Below, piece by piece: positions 1-14,134 of a stretch of 64,000 nucleotides of DNA. Position 1 is the stretch's first letter. The number at the start of each line of letters is the position of its first letter. The position numbers and the translations under genes are program-made. The notes below the pieces were generated by a model. It was not told where the DNA came from, made no database searches, and saw only the letters and a list, made by a program, of their open reading frames with translations. The stretch lies in NCBI GenBank assembly GCA_013396915.1, contig VWZL01000806.1, forward strand, positions 372,001 to 436,000, given 5' to 3'. This DNA comes from Stercorarius parasiticus (taxonomy: Eukaryota > Chordata > Aves > Charadriiformes > Stercorariidae).

Positions 1-451
1 TTGCAACATGGAGAAGACTCACTAACCAGAATCAGAGTAAAGAAGCTATTTGTAGGACCTAAAGAGAGTTGTGTAAGCGTTGTGCAGCTCATGAAGCCAA
101 TGAAAAGCTGCTGGACAGTAGAACGAGACTGAGGAGAAATACCAGCTTGCAGGCACTCAGTAGACAAGGGGAGATTTATTGTCAACCATTTTTATTTAAT
201 GTTTTACCCAATAAATCTTTATTCTTTTTTCTTATTATTTATTTTTAAAACAACGCTTTAGAAACTGGAAGCATTTCAGCATGCTCACTAGAAGGAAAAG
301 TGAGTGTTCTGAGTTGCTACCAGTGGCAATTTTTGGAGAATCAAATGAAAGAAATTATATTCAGCTCCTTTGTGTTCATTTCTTTAAATAACTAGGCCTT
401 ACTATACAATGTATCTCTGGTCCACTGACGAGTACAGTCAGAAGTTCACGC

Positions 452-482
452 TGTTTTGTTTTGGGTTTTTCTGGGTTTTTTT
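452..482. repeat. G/T-rich low-complexity tract
   Basis: Runs of TTTTG and GGGTTTTT with almost no A or C. It resembles the reverse complement of the A/C-rich tracts found later in the window and is the only one I saw in this orientation. Confidence 0.6.
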
Positions 483-3400
483 GAGAGCAAAGGAATATAT
501 CATGTAGAGATTCATGTTTTAATGCCAGAGGAGACTTTTAAGATCATCTCTTGAAGTTTTATCTACCCTGGGGTATAAGAACCATCTGGCCACGTACATT
601 CTGATACCTAAGAACTGATAGTGTAGCATGCATTTATCATTGGAAATTAGCATAGCAACTTAGGTACCACCTCTTAAGACTCTAATTTTCGTAAGCATCT
701 TGAAATATAATATAACAAAAGTAAAAATTATACAGTAAAACCCATTTTTACTTCCATTTTTCAAGACACAACTTAAAATGACTTTTGTATAGGCTTACCA
801 CACACTGACCTGGAATGGCAGCCATTCTCTTAACTGTGATGAAAATGGTCCTCTTCACTACATTTGGAATCTTCAGTGAAAATACAACTCAACATGGTGG
901 CATGAAGAGTTTTAAATTTGGTTTTCCATTCACAAAGTTCAGAGTTTCAGCCACAACTACTAAAATCCCCCTTTTGTCTATTGTAATTACTCAGATCAGT
1001 GGAGTTACAGTAATATGGGATTTGAACGGTATTGCAGTGGTACAGACCATAAACCCAAATAGACCTGGACGTTCAAACAGTTTAAGAGCTTGAAAACTTC
1101 TGTCTTCTATGCCTAACGCAGTTATACTCCCTCAATTAAATTCATTGTTGTCAGAGAAGTCTTACGTCCTTGTGTAATGGAAATAGGTAGATAACTTGAA
1201 AAATCTGTATTAGTAAAACCAAGAACAAATTTAAGAAAAGTGAAAAATTCAACCTCTAGATTACTTTAGTAGCTATCATAGGTAACCAAATGATAGAATT
1301 TAGAGGCGTAGCCTTCTGATTTACATAGGAATACTGAGACACTGTTTGGGCTTTTTTATTGGAGTTGATGTGTTCACAAAACGGGAGACAGGTTTCCAAA
1401 AATTAACTGAAAAATGTGGCTTACAGGGTCCAACCACATGTATATATTTTTAAGAATTTTAATCTACAGCTTTTGGGGCAAATCCAATTTACTACATCAC
1501 ATAGGGTAAATACATATAATGGAATTCCCAAATGAAATCAAATGGAAGATCTGCCCCACAGTCTAGCTAATTTCTGCGTTTGCCTGACGAGTACTTTTTA
1601 AGCCTGATCAAGACATCTTATTAAAAAAATTAACTAAGTCTTTATCAAAACAAAAATTAAATTTTCCAAAAGGATGCTTTTCAGAGTATAACTTCAAACT
1701 AACTTACAAAAAGATAGCCAAATTGATCCTAGCTTGCAAAAAGCATCTCCCACTTGATCTTCCCAGAAGTCATTCTTTTGGAAAATAATTTTGTGCACCA
1801 TAGTGGTGTCATTTGAGAGCACAAACAAGAAGCAAGTTTGCAAAAGATATATCGACTGAATCTGAAGTTGATAAAAAAACCTTTTTATCCAGTGTGACAG
1901 TGGCTAGGGAATGAGTTACTATTCCTGCCTTCAGAAAACAGAAACCTGAAAGAAAAATGGTTTATGTTTAACTACAATAACGACAGTTAGATAGACCTTC
2001 CCATCCTTCTGTTACCATTAATCTTTGTATTTTACTTCTGTGATGTTCCTTTCATTTGGTCATGGCCCTTCAGCTGAACATCTATATTATATTTCTGCCA
2101 TCTATCAATCACACATGCAAAACGCCTCCACAGAGGCACAGATATAAAAAAGAAACATAAAATACTTTCATTAGGAACCTCACCACCTTTCCTTCTTTTT
2201 TGTGCATGTGTGATAACATAGAATGGTTTCATTATTCCAGAAATTGCAGCAAATGACAAATTCGTATCCTTCATGAAAAATATTGATAATTTTGAAGAAC
2301 ACAACATAGATCTCTGTTCCTTTAAAAATTATCATGCTATGTGGATGTGAAGAGTTAACTCACCTGATAAGCAGATATCTTAGGCAGATTAGAAGTTATC
2401 AACCTATTCATTTCCACTGCTTAAGTATGCATTTCTACAGTGGAGCTGAGTCAATGGGATAGATTGTGTGAGCCCTTCTAATCGATTGCTCTGCTAAATC
2501 AATATAAAAGACTTTTATTCAATAAGAAAGGTTGGTCAGGCCATAAAAAATGCTAAACAGGAGTAAGAAAATATATTTATAATCCTCAGTTTAAGGCTTT
2601 TTTTTCCCCCTTTTGCTAGAGAATCTATTCAGATTGGCCATTATAAGTACCTAATGAAATACTGCAACAGCAAGAGAAGAAGTTTCAGGGCAGATATGCA
2701 TATCTAAAACAGCTTAAGCTCCTTACACCTCCAAAGAGCAGGTCTCAGTGCCTGACTCATTGACAATGAAGAACCTAAGGATCAATGACATTCTAACCCC
2801 ATGCTCTGGGAAGAAGGTGAAAGATGTGGCCAGAGGAGAGCCATAGCATGCTCCAGCAAAGATCCCCACTCTAGACCTCAGGGACTGATGCAGCAGGGAT
2901 ATACTGCATGGTTCAGATCAAGATTCAGAGTGCCAAAGCAAACAGCTCTCTTCTTTCACAACATGGGCTGGGACATAACCCAGCCTCTGAGATCATGAGC
3001 TCATCTTGAGGATACAGAGTCAGTTTCCCTCATATTTATTCTTTCTGAATTCTTTAATGATAAACTTCCAGTGACAAAAGAGGAAAGCACTGTCCCAGTC
3101 TTGTTTCTAATCAGAACTTTGAGCTAAACTTACTTCGGACGGCCAAGACCCACTTCTTGGCTGAGCGCTCCAGCCACTACTTTGCTCTGCAACAGGACTG
3201 CTCCCTCTTCCAGTAACCCAGTGTTGAGGAAAGGTGGACTTGTCACTGTGTTCAGTGCAGTTTGTGCTATTAACAAAGCATCTCTGATGGATATGGCACT
3301 CAGGTGGAGTTAGGTCATTCCCTGTCCTTCTTGATAAGAAGAGATGAAACATAGCTAAAAGCCAGCCCATGCCCTACTGAACCTAGACACTTAGGAATTG

Positions 3401-6400
3401 TTTGGGTTCCACAGCACACAAAACTTCAGTGTAATAGTTATGCAAGTTATAAAGCCCAATGCCTGGGGGGAAGGGAAAAAAAAAAAAAGAAGAGATTTAA
3501 CAGTAGCATAGCTCCCTTTTTCATACCTCTCTCTGCTCTAGATCTTTGCAAAAATTTTGCCATTGAGGATAATTCACAAAAATTAGGTGAAAGGATTTTA
3601 ATGTTGCAATTGAACCTCAAACCATCACCTTAAAGGACCAGATTTTGCATCCAAATACCCCTGCCTTATGAAAACTGCTATGAAAATGTAGTATCTTCTG
3701 GAAAAGAAGTAGAAAATGTAAAATTGTACACAAGAAACTTAGCTAAAATGGCCTGTTATTTAAAATTAACTTGGTTTCAGCATCTCCTTGAGAATGTCAA
3801 AATATTTTTTTCTCCGAATGGTTTTTAACCCTAAGTGAAGGCATTTGTAATTCTTTTTCTTTTCAGTTCAACTAATTGTAGTCTTTAGCCCTTGTATACT
3901 AAAAAAGGTAATTTCAGAAATACAAAAGTAAATTTATCATGACATCTGAACAGGGGTTAACAACATCAGCTCCCATAAATAGTAAAAGAAATTGTGTCGC
4001 TGAATCTCCTTGACTCAGAATGAATATTTAACTCTAAAGTTAAAGCTTTCAATTTGCTTACATTGTGTGAAAGTGTGAAAAGAAAAATAAAGTTGCTGTG
4101 TTATTAATGTTTTAAAACTACATTCTCTTCTGTATATACAGAGTAACTTTTCCATGATTTATTTAAATTTATATTGTAGGTTATACCCATATTAACATCA
4201 TAGCATTTTCCTCATATGGAGGTGAAATGCGTCATAATGTCTCCTCAGGAGCTGCTGCAATGCATCAGTGTCAGACTGTGTCATTGTGCTCCATTACTGA
4301 TGGGTTTTGCACTGACATTTTGGTCCACTCAGAAGCGCCAGGGTGATTTTGAAGTGTGCCTAGGTGAGCAAAACAATTCCTCAGATATCTTAAACAAGAC
4401 ATAAGAAAACAGAAAAAACCCATTTTTTGGAGTATTTTCTTTTTTCTTTCTTTGTGTTAATTTTTACCCTGACAGTACATTAAAATATTCAAAAATAAAA
4501 AGCAACATTTTTACATCACATATGTACAAAGGTAACCGAACTATCGTATTTCCCAGCACATGCTGTTTGGCACATTACACTTTTTGACTTCTCACATAAA
4601 CCTTGCATTGTAATTTTGACTGATATAAAAATCACACTGTATGCCATACAGCATCTATTGCTAAAGGGCCAGCTGAACCAGATCCCGGCTAAAGTGTAAA
4701 ACCTCAGCTACCAAACCAGAGCAGCTCTCCACAGTGACTTGAGCTAGATCTGAAGAGTTTTATAGGCCATTACTAATCCCTGATTGAATCAGTCCTCACA
4801 CAAATGTATTTTTTAAAGGCAAAAATAATGTATTACACTCAAACTATGAACAGATCTTTAAGTCTAACTGGCCAAATTGAATTATTTAGTTTTGGCTAGA
4901 AACAGAATGAAAATACCTTAATTCTGTTAAAAGCAAATACCCCTGCGTTAGGAGGTCAAGTGGAACTGTAAGACAACATCAGAGCCTGTTGAATTTCTGC
5001 AGATATCTGATTCTATGGAGAAATAAATAATGGCATAACTTGATTCAAACTTTCGTGACGTAAGATGCTGATTTGCGGCAGTAATGATCGTAGAATTTGG
5101 CCTTGGAGCAAACAGAGTGCACAGGGGAATGCACAGCCTTACCCAAAGCTCCGTCGCTTGTGACAACAGTCACTGATGTGTAAAATTCTGTCTTCTGATT
5201 CATGTGCAACTGTCCCTGGACATAGGTGCAAGTGTGTGTCTCAGTGCAAAGTTATTTTTCTGTTTTTTCCTGCTCCAAAGTGGTTAATTTTCACTGGAAA
5301 AAAACATAGACAAGTTTTGGTATTACTGTTAGTCTGAAGTGTATACCTTTTTTAAAAAAAAATATAGTAAAATATTCAAACATCTCACAACTTGATCCTA
5401 TCTTCTCCTTCACTTGAAAATGGGATGATGAATTGAAATGCTAGAGAAATAAAGGAGTTGTTATAGCATTATCTGAGGATTTTCTTTCCTTAAGTGACAA
5501 AATGCCCAGATTGAATGATTCCTTTAGGCAGTGTTAATAGAAGAGTTAGTTCTCCACCACATTCTTTCATGCAGTCCTGTTTTTCTCCCTCTTCTAAGTG
5601 TCAGGAAACCTAACTCTGTCTTTATGTTGAATATGCATTATATATCCACTTCAATGCGTTCACAGCAGATCAAAAAGAAAAAGCAGGGGAAGAAGTCTTT
5701 AAAAAAATTCATTGAAGTGTGAAAAAAGTTACCTTTGCTAGATAATGCCAGTAACGCACTCATTCTAATTTTCTTTCTCTATAATATTTTCTTTGTGGCT
5801 GTCACCCTTACTTATTGTTTCAGACAGCACCAATAATTTTCCTAGCTTGACTTAACTGGAGAAAAATCTGATGTTGCAAAACACTCTTGAAGCACTTTAC
5901 AACTCTATTTCTCCCCTCTTTTTTTAAAAACATCATTCAGAATGTATTAATACCTTAAATTGACACAGATTAGATTTCCATTGATAATTTGCAGCTGACA
6001 TATTACTGAATTTTCACAAGAATAAAAATAAAAACCGCTGAAAAAAATTCAGAATGATAATGCCTCATATGTCTTCCTATCTAAAAATATTTGTAATGTT
6101 TTCTATCAGATAGTTCCAATAGATTATTTATCACTTACACACATACAATACGTATACCATTCTTCACATATGCAGATATGAGAAAATTTAAGGTCACACC
6201 TTTCTCAGCCATCTAGTTCTAAGGATATGGATACCAATAAGAATACATAGTGTAATTCTCTCTTCCAAAATGTTTCACGTTACATGAGTTTCACAAATTA
6301 ATTCAGTGGAAGTCAAGCACAATTTTTTCCAGAAAAGCAAAATGAGCACCTGAAAGGATAATACTTTGGACTGCAAAATACTTAAATTTATAGGGAATAA

Positions 6401-9400
6401 ATAAGGAAGTTAAGAGAGATTGTATTTCCCTCCTGGTTTTATTAGCAAGACTGAGAAACATTGGAGGGTGACAGTGGTGGGGGGGCATGATTTGACTCTT
6501 ATGATTCTGAGATACTGCTCCAGATACAAATTCTACTTCTCAGTAGAGGATCCCTTTTAAAAATTCATTTATGTAACACAGTTGGTGATCAAAGAAAGGT
6601 CAGGATAACATGCTTTGAGCCTCAGAAGTATCATCCCATAATGGGTTAATTGTCTATGTGCACTTTTCACTGCCTTAAGCCTCATTTGATTTAGTAACAT
6701 ATAAACAGCTCAAATATCAGAGTTTTATTACATCCTTGTACATATTCTACAAAAATTGATTCCAAAGAATGTTTACTGAATATTCTTTCAATTCAGAACA
6801 GGTTTAATACGTAAAACATCACCCTTATCTTCCCTCTTTGATGCATCAATTCTACAAATAATTGAATGCCAAACGTAACATGGACCCTTGCAGACCAGTC
6901 ATCTTTTGTAAGCCAGAAGTGTCACCATGACAGATCACAATCCCAGCTCTCAGGCTGGTGCTCAAGTCTGAATGCATAAATGACATACTTTCTAGGATTA
7001 AAAGAAATTATCAAATGTTGAAGGATTATGGAAATAATTTGCAGATATAATTTTAGGATTTTCTGGGGCTTGTATTTCCCAAAACTTGTGACAAAACGCA
7101 AGGTCTCCATAACTCCTTATGGAACGTTGACGGAACAACATGGAGTTCCCATGGCTGTTCCACATCTGTATTTTTTTTTTCTCCACCTCCATTCCCAAAT
7201 GGAATCAAGAAGTTACCTAAAATATATTTTTGTACGCTGAAAGAATAAGAGGCATAAATAGGATGAAGCAACCTAGTTTTATACAAGCTGATCTGTTTAC
7301 AATTATTTTTTCATTTTGAACTTATTACCATACCGCACAGACCTCTGCACTCATTTTAACTTAAAAAACAGAGATGAGTAACAAGTTATTAACACACAGA
7401 TAGTCCTCATACAATGAAGACTTTTATGAATCTCTTATGAAGGCTCTTTTTATGATTTCCCAGAATGAAGGCTCTATCTGCATTTATCAATAAAATCTCA
7501 TTAATGAAATTAATGGGTAGAAAGAGAAATAATTTAAAAAACACAACTCAAACCTGCTCAAATACTCAACCATAACTGCTAGGCTTTTTTCCTACGTAAA
7601 AGGTCAGTTCGTATTTAACCTGTCTCAGAAGGTCCTCTTCTGGTGTGAAACTACTTTCACTGCGTGTGCTCAGAACCTGCATTTCTCTTGAAAAGGGATT
7701 AACGTAGCTCTGCAAAATCATGTACTGAACTTCAGAATTTGGTGTTGATAAGGCCTCCCTCTTGTGATAATGTACTGAATCCAGATTCATTCTGAGGTAT
7801 TAGACCAAACAGTGAGTTTAGGAGTACAAATGCTTTGCTAAGGGGTTAGGGAATGTCAAGAGAGTGGTGCCCCAGAAGTTGAGGATGTGTACACTTGTCC
7901 TAACAATTAAAAAAAACAGAGGACCTAAAAGTTATGAAGAAAAATACATGCAGTGACATATGATTGTTGACATAAACATGGATTTCTACAAGAGTTATGA
8001 GAATGATCCTAAATCTTTGCAATAATTAAAAAGTCAGGAGGTTATAAAGTAAAATAGCCTGCTCTCAGTAACATGAATGTTCTAATAAATATATAAAATT
8101 GAATTTATGAAGGTTTATAAATGACAACTTCTTTGGAATTTTCCAAAATGCTTATGTATGGATAGAGCTCTTCAATAACTGCTTCTATTTCAATTCAGTT
8201 CTCCTTTAACACATTTATCAGAATTACTTCTACCAAATTTTCAATAAATATGTCCTTTGATTGAAACCAAATTGTCTCTTTCCCTTTTAAAAATAATTAA
8301 AATGCCATTCTCTGATTTCAGGCTAATAGAAAAAAAACACCATATTTGTTTAAGTTAATTTAATTCCCTAAGTAAAGATCAGAGAAATTCAGCAAGGTCT
8401 GTGGGCATTAGGAAACTTAAGACTGCTGAATAAACATTTTTTCTATATTCCTTACTTTCTCCTTTCTGAGGTCAAAGCCAAGGAACAAACCCAAATCTCT
8501 GGTAGACAGCTGCAAAGCCAAATTTTATCCACTGCCTGAAATGTAAACTACTTGAAAATGGAAATTACATACTGCGGCCAAAAGGTTACTTGAATACACA
8601 CTACCCTTTCTGCTGATTATAGCGTGTCAATACTGTGAGAACACAAAGTTTTATTACTCCTTTCAACTTTGGTTTGGTCATTTGCAGTTGTACGTACTGC
8701 ATATGATATAAACTGTTGGTGTAAATACCAAACTGAAAAGATGCATACAGATAGCTCAGAGTAACTTGAATTAAGTAGCCATTCTCAATGAGCTTTGCAT
8801 ACCATAGTATATTCCTAAAATGTCATTTAAACCCAATAGCTGGCTGCATGAAATCTAGATGTTCTTAAACTGGGTCATTATCCGCTTCCCTCCCCCAAAT
8901 GGTTAACACAGGGATAATTCTGTCTTCAAGGAAAAAAAACAGTTTTCATCAGTTACAAATCAGCTACAGAAATCTGAAGGTGTTTGTTCTTCCAACCTAC
9001 AGGTTTTGATGCATCTTACTACCATTTCTTGTTTTAGCTTATTCGGTTCCATTTTCTATAGTAAGAGCTCAAAACTTCTGACTGCATACAGGGTTATCTA
9101 TAAATTGCAACAAATGGATACAGATTTTTCTAAAAAGGACCTTGGAAGTGTACTTGGCTGTAGTAATTTTTATATCAAAACTTCATCAGCTATGTATTTT
9201 TGTATAAGGTAGGTAGGATCTCCTCAGTGGGATACAAAAGCAAGGAGCCACCTACAAATTAATTTGCCATCTAAGGTTCAGCAGCAGAGTAAAATCTGGA
9301 GCCAATTTGGAGCCCCAGCTATTTCAGTCAAATTTTTTATATCTGCAAAGTTTCAGTCCAGGAAGGTCTGCAAGAAGAATTTTGGTCACAACAGGCCCCA

Positions 9401-12400
9401 TGCAATATAAGGAGGCAAGAAAGGGAAACAGTAGAATACCAAAATAATTGAGTGCTGTTTCTATTTTGACTTCACTGATTTCAATGTGCACATTAATCTT
9501 GGTAGGCTTAGCGGAGAGCAAGGAAGCCCAAAATGATAGGCTGTCCCAAACTGCTTAAGGACACATACAATATATTTGTATTAAAACACCATAGAGCAAT
9601 TTTTGAGTATGTGGGAGGGAACTTTTTAAATATTCTGTTGGGGTAAATGGCAGAGTTACTTCCTTTTGAGATACCAAAACATATATAAAAACACAAGGCT
9701 GAGTAACACCAGTAATTACAGATTCCTTTGTCGTTCTGAGAAAATTATAAAATGTTATGTTTGTGTCAACTATTATTTTACCTACTGCTCCTAGGATAAT
9801 GGCAGTAAATGAAGGAGAGTAGATAATCCTGCTTATGAAATCATATATTTGTATATTTATTTTGTAATGTATTGTTAAGCACCTAGAGAAGCAGATAAAT
9901 CATAATGTCCTCTTCATATTCATTTACCAGCAAAATACCACCATTAAAATAGTCAGAAGAGTGACGTCTACAGAGACCAGATGGTAAAAAGTATGAAATG
10001 AGTTTCAAAAATATTTCCTTTAAGATTTCACAGAACTGGATTTAGTTGTAAAGAAGATATCACAGTGCTGACAGGTATAACAATATTTTATAAAAAGAGG
10101 GATTCAACTGAAGAAGTATATGTGGCACTGTAAGATCAAATCAGCAAGCATATCCCATTATTCGTTATCCAAGTCCAATTTATTCTCAGAAGTTCTCATT
10201 AGATACATTAAAATAATTTAAGTCACACAAATAGAGCTTTGTTCACTCTTGACTTACACTTAACTGAATTGAAAACTACATTTTAGTCCTTTCATATATT
10301 GTCAGTGGAAGTGTACAAGGATATTTGAAAGGCCAACTTGGCGCTTTAGCCCCATATCCAATTAGCTGTAATGGAGAAATTGAGAGTTAAGGGTTGGCAG
10401 ACCCCGTACTGGCCAGACCTCATATACAGGCGTTACTGGACTGTAGATCTATCAAAGGAATCGTGCTGGGGTTGTGAGCTGTGGCTGCAGGAAGCAGATA
10501 CGTTATCTCCACTCTCTTATGCCAACATAGGACAATTCACTACTGGCCAGTTCCAGCTACTTTATGTCTTTGCCACATCACTGAGATAAGCAGATCGGTC
10601 AAACTGAACCCTAAAAAAAGTAGCTATTAGAAGTCATTCTAATAGGCAAGATGTGTCCCGCAAATAAAAAGTGTGGCGAAAGAAAGAATAAATATAGCCT
10701 TCCTATTCACGCTACTAGGTAAGCGGTCATCTGGTTTGGCAACACAAAGATCACAGTTGATAACACAGATCATCCAACTGCATCTCCAGATGAGTTAGGT
10801 TGAAATAAATTGGCTATAATTATTTGTTTTCTAATTAATTAGTAGGCCAGCACTTTTATATTTGCTTATTTTGTGCCTTTTCCTTTCTCTTTTAAGTTTT
10901 TAGTATTATACAGATATATTGCTGAAAAGTACTGGGAAGCGAGTTATGCTTCCTATGAAGTGATGAACACCATCTTTTGTTGATATGATCTAAGCTAGAA
11001 GCGTTACTACACTGCAAAATCAGGTCATAATTTTATACTCGATCTTTTTCATATTAAAGGATAATTAGCACTGACTTGGAATGGAAGATGATGTAGTTCC
11101 CCTTATGTCTTCACATATCTCACAGATAGGATCTGTATGTTTTCTGATGTGACCACAGTTACAGATATATTTAAAAAAAAAAAAAAAGCCTTAGGTTCTT
11201 GGAAGAAATGCAGAAAGATTTCTTTTTGCAATTACAAAGTTTTGGGTTTAGTCTGTCTACTTAACATAGCCCAGGAGATCCTATGTACTACCATAAAGCT
11301 TATCAACTTCTGCTCAAGGAGCAAGGTAGAACCAATTTTCTAAAGAGAAATGCGTAACAATGCGTCTGCAGAGAAAACAAACGGAAGCCCTGCCCAAACT
11401 CTGCTCCACACACAATTCACCTCTGAGCAAGGAAGGGGTGGAGGATGAACGACGGTTATTAGTCATGGTGCTTAATGGAAAGCACACGGTAATGTAGGGT
11501 GATAAGGGTGATACATATACCCAAACAAAATTTACCCTAGGGAGAGGATACTTCAGCAATGCTAAATGTCACGGTTGGAAAATTACTGTTTTTCAGGGGT
11601 TGGCATATCCTAGATCACACAATTTACACACAGTTTGTTAGAAAGGACAGATCTCAAGCTGATATTGAAAAAAAAAAGAAAAATCATTCACATTTAGAAT
11701 TGTTTCTGTAGGTCAACAGTGTTAGCGTCAATTTTACAAACAAAAATTCACTCCAGTGCTGAGTTATAAAGTCATCAATATCTCACAAAAAAAATACAGC
11801 AGGATCTTCTGCCTTTTAATCCACGTCAGTTGCTTATGCAGGTAAAAACATGGAACAATATATGGACAGCAAAGGTAAAGAAACAGAAGTACATCTAATA
11901 TGAAAGACATTGGATATAACAATTCTCTCTGGAGAACAAAAAAAAAAAACAAGAACAGAAAACCCTGAACAAGACTAGCTAGAAAAACTACCTGTCACTG
12001 ACAATTTCTATGAACAGAAAATGCCCCTGAACTGAATACAGTTTAGCTGCAAAAGTAAGTGAGGAACAGTCAGACTCAGAGAACTTCAACAACTTTTTTT
12101 GTAACAACATTATAGAAATACAACCACCTTCTTTATTTTATTTTATTTAGCAAAAGCTATTTTATGGGCCTTGCTGAGTCACTAACATTGTTGGCTCATT
12201 TCTTTACTGAGATAATGAAGAAGGACGCATGCCGTAAGCTGAGCATTCCTCAAGAAAATTCCTCAGCAAAGCCTAGAGAGAAAGCTTGAGTTAATCTCTA
12301 TAGTATCCCATTTTTTATACAATTGTTAACAAAGCCAAACTCTATGAAGGGAGCAAGTGTCTTAGCTTATATTGAACTAGTTATTTTTCAGTACACCATA

Positions 12401-14098
12401 ACAAAGTTATACCTTATTGCATTTTTCACAGCTAATATATCTGGTTTAAGTTATACTTTGCTTAGCTTAGAATACAGATTAAGTAAATAAAATGAGCAGA
12501 TTCAGCAAACAAGAGTCTAGAACATACCCGCTATGAATTCAGGATATACTGAGATAACTAGGGAGTTACAGATATGTAAGTCCAAAGGCTGTCCTTATCC
12601 TCTTCGATATACACACGCTGTACACGCTGACACTTATTTATTCCTCTGGCAATTTTTTTTTTTCTACTCTGGCTGTTCCTTCCACAGCCCCTCTCTTACC
12701 TTTTTCTCTGTATCTGATTTAGTTGTTTCTGTTTCAGTTCAGTCTTGAGATAAGGACCAGGGATATAGCCATGATGCATGAACAGCCAAGCAGGTTTAAA
12801 TAGATTAGCACTTTTATTAGGATACCCAGCCCACCACAGCACATGACTTGGCAGGTTATAACTCGCTGAAGAAGATGCTCATCAGATCTTCACCATTTTC
12901 AAGTTAGCAAATGATGCTAATTTGCAACAGATGAAGTCATAGCATGGAGTCAGCTTTTCAATATTTAGAAAATCGAAAGACCTGCCAAGAAACAGAATTG
13001 AATGACAGCTTAAAAGCAGCAAAGGGTGGAAAAACAGTAACAACTAGCAAATCATTTAATGCCTCTAATGGTGGTGCTTCAAAAACCGTTTTAGCAGAAT
13101 CTGCCTCAGATCCGTTCCCTTCAGTGTGTGAACTCTTTTTTTAATATGTAGCCTGAGTTTTATTACTGTTTTTTTAATGATAAAAACTTAAGGACTTGTT
13201 TATAGCAAACAAAATACAGTAGGTTTATGAATAATATTACTCTCATAATACAGTATTTGTTACTTTAAAGCAAAGAAGGCCACATTCACATAAGTCTTTC
13301 TCAAGAAATGGCAGTGTAGCATAATTTTATTATGCAATGCATGTAAAAAATTGAAAACAACTAGAAATACAGAGACCAATTATATATGTTCCACTGCATT
13401 AAGACAAATAACTAAAGTTTATATCTTACAAAGCTCATATTTGCTTTGCTTGGCCTGTGTAAAGTAGGTACGTCATGTTATCAGCAATAGGAACAATCAC
13501 TGGATGGAAGCTGCAGACATTACACTTTCATAAGTCACTTTTTGACCCTTGCACTTTATTTGGTTTAGTCAACCATTTTTATGAGATCAAATAATTTCTG
13601 TCAGTTACAAAGCTGGATTTTAATTAAAGCAGAACATTTTTAAACTTTGGATACTGCCTTCCCTCATTTTCTGACACTTTATTGCGTTGAGTATACTATC
13701 TATGGGATCAAGTCCACAGTTTGGTTTCAGAAGTGATCAACACCACCAATGACAGCAGCGGCAGTGGGTAAGGAGGTGCCTCTGCAAAACCAGTAAGAAC
13801 TTATATTAACTACAAGCACTATCATGAAGGATATTTCCACTTCCTCGGCAGCATTCTTTCCAGTGACGGCAACAGGCAGCTAGGTATGTAGAATATATGT
13901 TTGCTTTATATTTTCTATCTGTCCCACATTCAACTTTTCCCTACAATTTTACTTGATCATTCCCAAAGAAAATGAATGATATTTTTATTGACAAGAAGCA
14001 ACCTAGAGTAGAAATCACAAGATACACTATTATTATCTGGTTTTGGCTGCAACTGAACATTCTGTAAGTGTCGTCTAGTTTTAGAGTGTTATAAAGAC

Positions 14099-14134
14099 AT
14101 ATATACACACACATATACATAGATAGATATACAC
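14099..14134. repeat. Short AT/CA/GATA-type microsatellite
   Basis: Alternating AT, ACAC and AGAT units over about 36 bp. It is imperfect and short, and no function is suggested. Confidence 0.6.
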